A stretch of DNA of 7,562 nucleotides from Caldilineae bacterium (GTDB lineage: Bacteria > Chloroflexota > Anaerolineae > J102). Made by a program: the position numbers and the translations under genes. Shown one piece after another: positions 1 to 5,577 of the stretch. The stretch is taken from NCBI GenBank assembly GCA_011176555.1, contig DUEF01000295.1, forward strand, positions 1 through 7,562, written 5' to 3'. Below the pieces are notes generated by a model. The model was not told the DNA's origin. It was given only the letters and a program-made list of their open reading frames with translations, and searched no databases. Numbering within the stretch: the stretch's first letter is position 1; each line of letters begins with the position of its first letter.

Positions 1-536
1 GCCATCTCATTGAAGGCCTGGGCCAATTCTGCCAGTTCGTTTTGCCCCTGCACCGGCACCCGGACATCGAGCTGGCCCCGGGCGATGGCTTTGGCCCCGG
101 CATTGAGTTGAGCGATGGAGTCGTTCAGGGCAGCGGCCATGAAATAGCCCAGCGATATGGCGATGCCGCCGGCGAACAGCAGTAAAACAGTCGCCAGCAG
201 TAAATCGTGTTGGCTGGCGAACATCAGGCGGGCAGTCATCCACACATTGAGGAAGGTGAGCACGCTGGCCAGGGCGTAGCCGCCGATTAGGGTCCAGGTG
301 ATGCGCGGCGAGCGGTTGATCCAGCCCGCGCGGTAAGCGCCGTAACCGGCCAACACCGATATGCCGGCGGTGATGCTCAGGAACATGGCCATCGCCTCCA
401 ACTCGAACATGGAGGGACGCATGAGCAGGTAAAAGAAGATAAGCGCCACGGCCAGCGTCGCCAGCACGCCAATGAGGAAGCGCAGGTGCGTTCTGAGATG
501 ATAAATGGTGGTGGCGGTGTTGAGAGGGGTGTTCAA
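1..536 (-). CDS. Sensor histidine kinase, N-terminal part (membrane region plus HAMP), cut by the window edge
   Basis: Probable sensor kinase of a two-component system, partner of the response regulator just upstream on the same strand. Seen: 178 complete codons read from a TTG at 534-536, open to the left edge. TTG is chosen because a GGAG lies about 9 bases upstream and no ATG or GTG precedes the first membrane segment; the ordinary ORF rules miss this gene for that reason. Four hydrophobic segments lie at about residues 20-39, 47-69, 80-103 and 111-136, joined by short loops, so there is no sizeable extracellular sensor domain. From about 137 to the edge runs a HAMP-type linker, with the pattern ARGQLDVRV, then NELAELAQAFNEM. 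The HisKA and ATPase domains expected next lie outside the window. Gap to the regulator stop is 21 bases, so the two are surely co-transcribed. A HAMP-containing cyclase or chemoreceptor cannot be excluded from this part alone, but the OmpR-type partner makes a kinase far more likely. Confidence 0.85.
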   Translation of the reverse strand, partial: MNTPLNTATTIYHLRTHLRFLIGVLATLAVALIFFYLLMRPSMFELEAMAMFLSITAGISVLAGYGAYRAGWINRSPRITWTLIGGYALASVLTFLNVWMTARLMFASQHDLLLATVLLLFAGGIAISLGYFMAAALNDSIAQLNAGAKAIARGQLDVRVPVQGQNELAELAQAFNEM

Positions 537-557
537 GGCTGTTTCTCCGGAAAGGGA

Positions 558-1247
558 TCAGGGTTCAAATTTGTAGCCTACGCCCCACACGGTCTGGATG
601 TGGCGCGGCGTGGAGGGGTCTGGCTCCAGTTTTTCGCGCAGGCGGCGGATGTGCACGGTCACGGTGCTGGGGTCGATGTATTCGTTGACGCCCCACACCT
701 GGTCGAGCAGTTGCTCGCGGTTGAAGACCTGACGGGGATGGCGGGCGAGCACCAGCAGCAGGTCGAATTCCCGCGCGGTTAGCATCTTTTCCTCGCCGTT
801 CACGGTCACCAGCCTGGTTCTGGGATCGATGCTCAGGTTGTCGAATGTCAGCGCTTGCTCCCCACCAGCGCTGGCGCCCCCGCTCGTCCGTCGCAGGACT
901 GCCTTGACCCGGCTGACCAGCTCGCGAGCACTGAAGGGTTTGACGACATAATCATCAGCGCCCATCTCCAGGCCCAGGATGCGATCCGTCTCCTCACGGC
1001 GGGCGGTGAGCATGATGATAGGTGTGTCGTTGCGGGATCGTAGCCAGCGGGTGATTTCCAGGCCATCGACATACGGCAACATCAGATCCAACACCACCAG
1101 ATCAGGCGTATTCAGTTGTAGCCAATCCAGGGCGGATTGCCCATCGTTGATGATCGTCACCTGATAACCTGCGCGCTTGAGATAGAGACTGACGACCTCA
1201 GCGATGCTGGGTTCATCTTCGACAACAAGAATTGTGGGTTTATTCAT
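558..1247 (-). CDS. OmpR/PhoB-family response regulator
   Basis: Cytoplasmic DNA-binding response regulator of 229 residues, the usual length for the family. Receiver domain, residues about 4-120: acidic pocket E10-D11-E12, phospho-acceptor D54 in VVLDLMLP, switch residue T81 in MLTA, and K103 in VKPF with Y100 before it. A short Gly/Ala/Ser linker (122-130) leads to a winged-helix DNA-binding domain, residues about 131-228, with the typical LTAREFDLL (156-164), the recognition-helix region around STVTVHIRRLREKLE, and the closing TVWGVGYKF wing. All catalytic and switch residues are present, so it should be a working phosphorylation-dependent transcription factor. The ATG is preceded by GAGGAG at 1257-1262, 9 bases away. 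It is the first gene of a regulator-kinase operon; the kinase follows after 21 bases. The target is not known; the divergent lipoprotein gene and its own promoter are the nearest candidates. The exact subfamily (PhoP, PhoB, MprA, etc.) cannot be told. Confidence 0.97.
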   Translation of the reverse strand: MNKPTILVVEDEPSIAEVVSLYLKRAGYQVTIINDGQSALDWLQLNTPDLVVLDLMLPYVDGLEITRWLRSRNDTPIIMLTARREETDRILGLEMGADDYVVKPFSARELVSRVKAVLRRTSGGASAGGEQALTFDNLSIDPRTRLVTVNGEEKMLTAREFDLLLVLARHPRQVFNREQLLDQVWGVNEYIDPSTVTVHIRRLREKLEPDPSTPRHIQTVWGVGYKFEP

Positions 1248-1270
1248 GGCAATGCACTCCTCAAAATCCT

Positions 1271-1303
1271 AGTTTAACGCTGATTTCTTACACAGTGATT
1301 ACA
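1271..1303 (-). promoter_or_regulatory. Possible promoter and response-regulator box of the two-component operon
   Basis: Reading the minus strand, TGTAA occurs at 1303-1299 and again at 1292-1288, exactly 11 bases apart, followed by a -10-like TAAACT at 1276-1271 (4 of 6 matches to TATAAT). OmpR/PhoB-family regulators typically bind two direct half-sites spaced 11 bases, often replacing a -35 box; here no good -35 is seen and the repeat covers that position. A start near 1264 would give a leader of about 17 bases, with the GAGGAG ribosome site directly after it. The spacing is seen; the function (autoregulation by the adjacent gene product) is inference. Five-base half-sites can recur by chance. 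Confidence 0.35.
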
Positions 1304-1407
1304 GGCGGATGAATTTTTCGAGCTCCTTCATTTTACTATTGCTTGCCGCATTCGTCATCTCGGCTTGTCCTGGCAACGATCAGCTTGTAGTGCAATTCCC
1401 CTCCTTT

Positions 1408-1435
1408 TTGCAGTTGCAGCAAATAGAGGCATAAT
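1408..1435 (+). promoter_or_regulatory. Possible sigma70-type promoter of the lipoprotein gene
   Basis: TTGCAG at 1408-1413 and CATAAT at 1430-1435 are separated by 16 bases. The -10 matches 5 of 6 consensus bases, the -35 only 3 of 6. TTGCAG is immediately repeated at 1414-1419. A start near 1442 would give a leader of roughly 57 bases before the GTG at 1499. The rest of the 1263-1498 interval shows no gene, tRNA or convincing terminator. Confidence 0.4.
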
Positions 1436-1498
1436 AAGTGCATCTTCGTCCGCCCATTCCGGGCCGAGGTCAAACAAATCCCCCCAGGAGGTTTCTTT

Positions 1499-3061
1499 GT
1501 GAAACGCCAGCTATTCCCCCTTCTGCTGAGCCTGATGCTCTTGACGCTGCTCCTTGGCGCTTGTGTTTCGTCGCTACCGGCCAACACGCCGGTTGTGCCA
1601 ACAACGCCTGTCAGTTCCTCCGGCGCTGTGGCGAAAACGACAATCCCGCACACGCCAACTGAGACGATTGTCCCCCAAGAGACGAGAGCGCCATCCGCTC
1701 AGAACGATGCGAAACAGCCAGTTTTACAGACGACGCCGGTGTTCGTGGCGGAAGCGAGCCCGCCGCCCGCACCAATCCCCACTCCCACACTGACCCTACC
1801 CTCGATCCTGGAGCCGCCCGCAGCCCGTGACTTGGCGCTCGCCTTTCTGCGTGGCGCTTACCAAGTCAAGTTGCCAGACAGCGCCGATTTCGAGCCCGCT
1901 GTAATCAACCAAGACGTCGCTTCTGATGTCACCAGTGTCGCCGCCTTCAGCAGCGGCCCATGGCTTGTGTCGTTGGGCGATGCTCAATTTCAGGAGGGCG
2001 GCGTCACAAGGCCCGTTATCATCAGCAACGACAGCACCGGGGCCAGTTGGCGGGGCCAGATTGACGGACAGGGCATTGTCTCGACGCTGCTGGCGGTGGG
2101 ATTGCCCACCTACGAGCCGCAACGCGTGCGAGGCTGGGTGGGGCAGATCGTCAAGCTTTCCGCTGAAAGCCCGTACGACGATTATTTTTTCAGCGAACGC
2201 CGGGGTAGTCATGGCATCGACAGCTTGGATCCAGCAGTGTTGGCTGAATTGGAGCGGTATCAAGATCAGCCGGGGTTGGTGAAGGTGTCCGGGGTGTTGC
2301 TCTACGGCGTCGATGATTACAATGGCAGGCAATTGTTGATTAACCAGATCGAACACCGCGCGGGGCCGACGCCTCCGCCCCTGCCGGAATCCGCAGAACA
2401 TTCCGCCCCGACCGTTGATCTTGCGACCCCCACCCCATTTTTTGGCCCGACTGGCGCATTGACCAACGGCTTGCCCGGCAGCATTCTGCGGGACCACGTC
2501 TACGTGCAGGGACAGGCGGAAGCCGTCTTCGAAAACAAAGTTATCGTCCAGATCGAAGATGAAGAGGGCGAGGTGCTGGGGCGGGGCATTGCGCCATTGA
2601 GCCCAGCAGAAAACAGTACAGGAGGCACTTTCGCCGTTGAGGTCGCGTTCGAGAATCAGGCGAGCGCGCGCGGTGGGCGCGTCGCCTTGTATGCGGAAAA
2701 TCCGAGCGACGGCAGCTTGCTCCTGCTTTCCTGGGCTAATATCCGTTTTGCCGAGTCAGGCAAAGGCCAGGTTGCCATCCTGGCCCCGGTGGAAGGAGAG
2801 ATCATCAAGCGCACCGTTTTGGTGCAGGGTGTGGCTGCCGACTTGCCCAACAGCGAGGTGCTGGTGCAGGTTGAAGATCACACCGGAACTATCTGGGGCA
2901 AAGCCAAGACGCAGACCAATGATGCCGGGGAATGGTCGAAGACCATCAAATTCAGGAGACCTCCCACCGCCCGGACTGGCCGCATCGCCATTTACGAAAT
3001 CAACCCGATAGACAATTCCATGACGCTATTGGCAGTGCAGGAGGTGCGCCTGCTCGAATAA
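1499..3061 (+). CDS. Secreted lipoprotein with two C-terminal Gmad2-like immunoglobulin-type domains
   Basis: Surface or membrane-anchored lipoprotein of 520 residues; function unknown. The GTG start is set by AGGAGG at 1486-1491, 7 bases upstream. Residues 1-21 form a lipoprotein signal peptide (K2, R3, Leu-rich core) with lipobox L19-G20-A21-C22, so C22 should be lipidated. Residues about 23-105 are a Pro/Thr/Ala-rich, probably disordered spacer. Residues about 106-200 form a region I do not recognise. Residues about 205-287 (from VRGWVGQIVKL to LLINQIE) look like a small beta-barrel, possibly OB-like, as seen in other Chloroflexota lipoproteins; this is a guess. A second Pro-rich linker spans about 288-320. 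Two similar modules follow, about 323-418 and 423-519, sharing VxVQGxA, VxVQxED, ARxGRxAxY and NPxDxS; they resemble the Gmad2 domain linked to spore-germination/extracellular proteins. Neighbours: divergent from the two-component operon, convergent with the lipid kinase. A role in cell-surface binding is only inference. Confidence 0.9.
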   Translation: MKRQLFPLLLSLMLLTLLLGACVSSLPANTPVVPTTPVSSSGAVAKTTIPHTPTETIVPQETRAPSAQNDAKQPVLQTTPVFVAEASPPPAPIPTPTLTLPSILEPPAARDLALAFLRGAYQVKLPDSADFEPAVINQDVASDVTSVAAFSSGPWLVSLGDAQFQEGGVTRPVIISNDSTGASWRGQIDGQGIVSTLLAVGLPTYEPQRVRGWVGQIVKLSAESPYDDYFFSERRGSHGIDSLDPAVLAELERYQDQPGLVKVSGVLLYGVDDYNGRQLLINQIEHRAGPTPPPLPESAEHSAPTVDLATPTPFFGPTGALTNGLPGSILRDHVYVQGQAEAVFENKVIVQIEDEEGEVLGRGIAPLSPAENSTGGTFAVEVAFENQASARGGRVALYAENPSDGSLLLLSWANIRFAESGKGQVAILAPVEGEIIKRTVLVQGVAADLPNSEVLVQVEDHTGTIWGKAKTQTNDAGEWSKTIKFRRPPTARTGRIAIYEINPIDNSMTLLAVQEVRLLE

Positions 3062-3062
3062 G

Positions 3063-3113
3063 GGAGGACGGCAACGAGCGCTGAGTTCGCCCTAGCGCGG
3101 GCGCTCACCCTCC
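3063..3113. terminator. Possible hairpin between convergent genes
   Basis: The 30-base gap between the lipoprotein stop and the convergent lipid-kinase stop, plus the kinase 3' end, holds nested complementary segments: GGAGG at 3063-3067 with CCTCC at 3109-3113, GAGCGC at 3076-3081 with GCGCTC at 3101-3106, and competing inner pairs CGCCC 3088-3092 with GGGCG 3099-3103 and GCGCT 3078-3082 with AGCGC 3094-3098. There is no T-run on either side, so this is not a textbook intrinsic terminator. The position suits a two-way transcript end; the assignment is weak. Confidence 0.3.
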
Positions 3114-4009
3114 TCAGGCCCTGCAATCACGCGCAATGCCCCTGGCAGGATGCGGATGTCCAGATCATGGGCGTCGCGATAAATAATCTCGCCGTCGGAG
3201 AGCACCGGCAGGGGATCGTCACTGGTGAGGCGCAGTCGTCGAAACCGGGTTTGGAAAACGTGCGGATCATCAATGTGGCTGCCATTGAACGTTTTAGGCA
3301 GTAGGCGCAAGGTGCTCAAACGGCCCATGGCGTCGCCCACGATGAAGTCGAGGAATCCATCATCCAGAATGGCGTCAGGGGCGAGATGAAAAACGCCGCC
3401 GGTGCGCCAGCCATTGCCAACATACGCCAATAAGATCGGTTTGTCCTCCAACTTGCCTTCATCCCATTCGATGGTGACTGTGGGGAGTTTGTAGTGGGCG
3501 AGCGCCTTGAAAACCCCGCCCAGATAGATCGCCGACCCTCGCAAGCGCTTAATCGTGGCCGCCTCGATATTGACCTGCGCGCCAAAAGCAATGGTGATGT
3601 CGTTTTGAAACACGCGGTCGTTGCACCGTCCCGCATCTAACGTCCGCACGTGCTCGGCGGCGACCAGGTTTCGGCACGATCCTTTGATGTCGAGGGGAAT
3701 ACCCAGTTGGTAGGCGTAATCGTTGGCCGAGCCCAGAGGGATGACGCCCAGGCGAACGGGCGCGACATCGACCTCCGCCAACAGGCCATTCACGACTTCG
3801 CTGATGGCCCCATCTCCGCCCGCGGCGACGACGGGATCATAACCCTGGGCGACGGCCTGCCGGGCCAGTTCGATGGCTTCGCCCGGTGCGGCGGTTTGCA
3901 CCAGATCGAAATCGTAATCGAGATCATGCAGCGTCGCGACGACTTCGTTCACCGATTGACCAGCGCCCCAACGGTTTGAGTAGGGATTCAGAATGATTTT
4001 TGCGGGCAT
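3092..4009 (-). CDS. Diacylglycerol kinase / YegS / LCB5-family lipid kinase
   Basis: Predicted cytoplasmic, membrane-associated lipid kinase that transfers phosphate from ATP to diacylglycerol or a related lipid; the substrate cannot be told from sequence. Length from the chosen start is 305 residues, normal for the DgkB/YegS family. Seen in order: KIILNPYSN (4-12) at the N-terminus, the nucleotide-binding GGDG at 64-67 followed by ISEVVNGL, PLGSANDYA at 91-99, GNG at 198-200, DDGFLD at 216-221, and DGE at 272-274, which carries the usual catalytic acid region. Two small departures are GGDGA (usual GGDGT) and PLGSAND (usual PLGTxND). An ATG at 4111 would add 34 residues, but that start and the next in-frame ATG (4084) lie within the -35/-10 boxes of the gene's own likely promoter, and the extra residues precede the conserved family start; the ATG at 4009, with GGTGG upstream, is therefore preferred. 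GTG codons at 4019-4013 are minor alternatives. Divergent from asnS. Confidence 0.93.
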   Translation of the reverse strand: MPAKIILNPYSNRWGAGQSVNEVVATLHDLDYDFDLVQTAAPGEAIELARQAVAQGYDPVVAAGGDGAISEVVNGLLAEVDVAPVRLGVIPLGSANDYAYQLGIPLDIKGSCRNLVAAEHVRTLDAGRCNDRVFQNDITIAFGAQVNIEAATIKRLRGSAIYLGGVFKALAHYKLPTVTIEWDEGKLEDKPILLAYVGNGWRTGGVFHLAPDAILDDGFLDFIVGDAMGRLSTLRLLPKTFNGSHIDDPHVFQTRFRRLRLTSDDPLPVLSDGEIIYRDAHDLDIRILPGALRVIAGPEEGERPR

Positions 4010-4082
4010 AGGTTTCACCACCGGGAAGAGCGGAAAGCGGGGGTCAGAAAAAAGGTCGGGAGCACAACCAGAACTCTTTTGC

Positions 4083-4111
4083 ATTATAAACGTCACGGCA
4101 AAACAAGCCAA
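4083..4111 (-). promoter_or_regulatory. Sigma70-type promoter of the lipid kinase gene
   Basis: On the minus strand, TTGGCT (4111-4106, 4 of 6 matches) and a perfect TATAAT (4088-4083) are separated by 17 bases, the optimal spacing. A start near 4076 gives a leader of about 67 bases before the ATG at 4009. This placement rules out the longer reading frame from 4111. Early in the leader, a 5-base GGTTG/CGACC stem (4069-4065 and 4058-4054) is followed by six T (4053-4048); it is weak and only a few bases from the start point, so I do not call it an attenuator. Confidence 0.65.
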
Positions 4112-4142
4112 TTCACCTGAAGTGCAGTCAGCGTGCTATAAT
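4112..4142 (+). promoter_or_regulatory. Extended -10 promoter of asnS
   Basis: A perfect TATAAT at 4137-4142 is preceded by TG one base upstream (TGC, 4134-4136), the extended -10 form that works with a poor -35. The best -35 is TTCACC at 4112-4117 (4 of 6) with a long 19-base spacer. A start near 4149 leaves a leader of about 39 bases to the GTG at 4188, with GAGGAG at 4174-4179. The leader is far too short for a T-box or other riboswitch. Its -35 directly abuts that of the divergent promoter. Confidence 0.65.
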
Positions 4143-4187
4143 GGCGGTCTATCTGTATCGAATCTGAGTCAATGAGGAGATGTTTTT

Positions 4188-5531
4188 GTGACCCCGATTA
4201 TTCGCATCATCGAAGCCAAAGATCACGTCGGAGAGGTTGTGACCGTGCGCGGTTGGATCAAACGCCGCACCGGCAAAGGCAAGATCAATTTCCTACGGGT
4301 GCGCGATGGCAGCGGTATTTTCCAGGCCGTCGCCTTTCGCCCCAATCTTGGCGATGAGAAATTCACCCAGGTCAAACGCCTGACGACCGAATCCTCCGTC
4401 ATGCTCACCGGACTGATCAAAGCCGACGACCGCGCGCCAGGCGTGCCGGGCGGCTACGAAATGGATTTGCAGGATATCGAGATCGTCCAGATCGCCGATG
4501 ACTACCCGATTACACCTAAGGAGCACGGCGTTGAGTTCTTGCTCGACAATCGTCATCTCTGGCTACGCTCCGATAGGCAATGGGCTATCGCCCGGGTGCG
4601 AGCCACCGTGATTCGGGCCATCCGCGATTGGTTGGATGATCACGGTTACCTGCTGGTCGACACCCCGATTCTCACCCCCGCTGCGGGAGAGGGCACGACC
4701 ACCCTTTTCGAGATCGACTATCACGGCGTTCCCGCCTTTCTGGCTCAGACCGGGCAGCTCTACAACGAGGCCGACATTTTCGCTTTTGGCAAGGTTTATT
4801 GTTTTGGCCCCACCTTCCGCGCCGAGAAATCCAAGACCCGTCGCCACCTGCAAGAATTTTGGATGGTGGAGCCAGAGATCGCTTTTTGCAAGCTGGAAGA
4901 GTTGCTGGAAATCGAGGAGCAGTTCGTCTCCTACATCGTGCAGACGACGCTGGAACGCTGCGCGGACGAACTCAAGCTGCTCGGACGAGATGTAACCCTG
5001 TTGGAAAACGTCAAGCCGCCATTTCCGCGTATCACCTACGATGAAGCGGTGGCGATGGTCAATGAAGCCGCGGCCCGGGGCGTGACTGTGCCGCCGAACG
5101 ACGATTCTGTCCCCGCCATCGAATGGGGCGATGACTTCGGCTCTCCGCACGAGACGTTCATCGCCAGCCAGTTCGATCGGCCTGTGCATGTCACCCATTA
5201 CCCCACTCGGGTCAAGGCTTTCTACATGGAACCGGAACCGGAGCGGCCCGAGGTTTGTCGTAGCACCGATATGCTGGCTCCGGAGGGTTACGGCGAGATT
5301 ATCGGCGGCAGTGAGCGCATGAGCGATCCCGAACTGCTCCTGGCCGCCATCGAAAAGCACAAGCTGCCCCAAGATGCCTATGATTGGTACATCGATCTGC
5401 GACGCTATGGCTCCGTGCCCCACAGTGGCTTTGGCCTGGGCGTGGAACGAGCCGTCGCCTGGATTTCGGGCATCAGCCACTTGCGCGAGGCCATCGCTTT
5501 CCCGCGGGTGCTGGGGCGCTTGACGCCCTGA
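4188..5531 (+). CDS. asnS: Asparaginyl-tRNA synthetase
   Basis: Cytoplasmic class IIb aminoacyl-tRNA synthetase that charges tRNA(Asn) with asparagine using ATP. Length 447 residues, slightly short of the roughly 465 of the Escherichia coli enzyme. The GTG start has GAGGAG 8 bases upstream. Residues about 17-103 form the OB-fold anticodon-binding domain (VTVRGWIKRR, then INFLRVRDGSG). The catalytic domain follows: motif 1 around 143-163 ending in VDTPILT, the TTLFEIDYHGVPAFLAQTGQLY region (171-192), motif 2 with FRAEKSKTRRH at 210-220, then EFWMVEPEIAF at 223-233, and motif 3 GFGLGVER at 414-421. The EFWMVEPE and KAFYMEPEPE stretches and the APEGYGEIIGGSER segment (364-377) distinguish it from aspartyl-tRNA synthetase. 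All class II motifs are intact. Having AsnRS means direct charging of tRNA(Asn) is available; whether the amidotransferase route also exists cannot be seen. It is probably first gene of an operon with the WecA-like gene, 46 bases downstream. Confidence 0.97.
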   Translation: MTPIIRIIEAKDHVGEVVTVRGWIKRRTGKGKINFLRVRDGSGIFQAVAFRPNLGDEKFTQVKRLTTESSVMLTGLIKADDRAPGVPGGYEMDLQDIEIVQIADDYPITPKEHGVEFLLDNRHLWLRSDRQWAIARVRATVIRAIRDWLDDHGYLLVDTPILTPAAGEGTTTLFEIDYHGVPAFLAQTGQLYNEADIFAFGKVYCFGPTFRAEKSKTRRHLQEFWMVEPEIAFCKLEELLEIEEQFVSYIVQTTLERCADELKLLGRDVTLLENVKPPFPRITYDEAVAMVNEAAARGVTVPPNDDSVPAIEWGDDFGSPHETFIASQFDRPVHVTHYPTRVKAFYMEPEPERPEVCRSTDMLAPEGYGEIIGGSERMSDPELLLAAIEKHKLPQDAYDWYIDLRRYGSVPHSGFGLGVERAVAWISGISHLREAIAFPRVLGRLTP

Positions 5532-5534
5532 GGA
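5530..5534 (+). promoter_or_regulatory. Displaced Shine-Dalgarno sequence of the WecA-like gene
   Basis: GAGGA overlaps the asnS stop codon (TGA at 5529-5531). It is the only good ribosome-binding sequence before the WecA-like start at 5578, but sits 43 bases from it, far beyond the working 5-10 base range. Without the 35-base heptad array that lies between them, the spacing would be 8 bases. Confidence 0.5.
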
Positions 5535-5538
5535 AATC

Positions 5539-5573
5539 GTCAATGGCTAATTGCCAATTGCCAATGGTCAATG
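5539..5573 (+). repeat. Heptanucleotide tandem repeat, five units
   Basis: Five consecutive 7-base units start at 5539, 5546, 5553, 5560 and 5567, all fitting G-Y-Y-A-A-T-K; the third is GCCAATT and the fourth GCCAATG. A sixth, poorer unit (ATTGATG, 5574-5580) contains the downstream start codon. The array fills nearly the whole asnS to WecA-like gap. It resembles the short tandemly repeated repetitive heptamers known between genes in filamentous cyanobacteria and seen in other phyla. It encodes nothing. Confidence 0.8.
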
Positions 5574-5577
5574 ATTG

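Noticed and set aside
1336..1653. 105-codon minus-strand frame spanning the control region
   Set aside because: Overlaps the lipoprotein start antisense and the candidate promoter; no ribosome site or family resemblance.
1796..2497. 233-codon minus-strand frame inside the lipoprotein gene
   Set aside because: Antisense to a gene with signal peptide, lipobox and domain structure; no motif or start signal of its own.
4048..4069. Hairpin plus T-run in the lipid kinase leader (minus strand)
   Set aside because: Five-pair stem including a G-U pair, only about 8 bases from the predicted transcript start; too weak and too early for a credible attenuator.
4143..4187. T-box or other riboswitch in the asnS leader
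   Set aside because: T-boxes do control aminoacyl-tRNA synthetase genes, but the leader is only about 40 bases, with no specifier loop or terminator possible.
4563..5543. 326-codon open frame on the minus strand inside asnS
   Set aside because: Exactly antisense to a fully conserved asnS; no ribosome site, composition typical of a mirror frame in GC-rich coding DNA, no recognisable motif.
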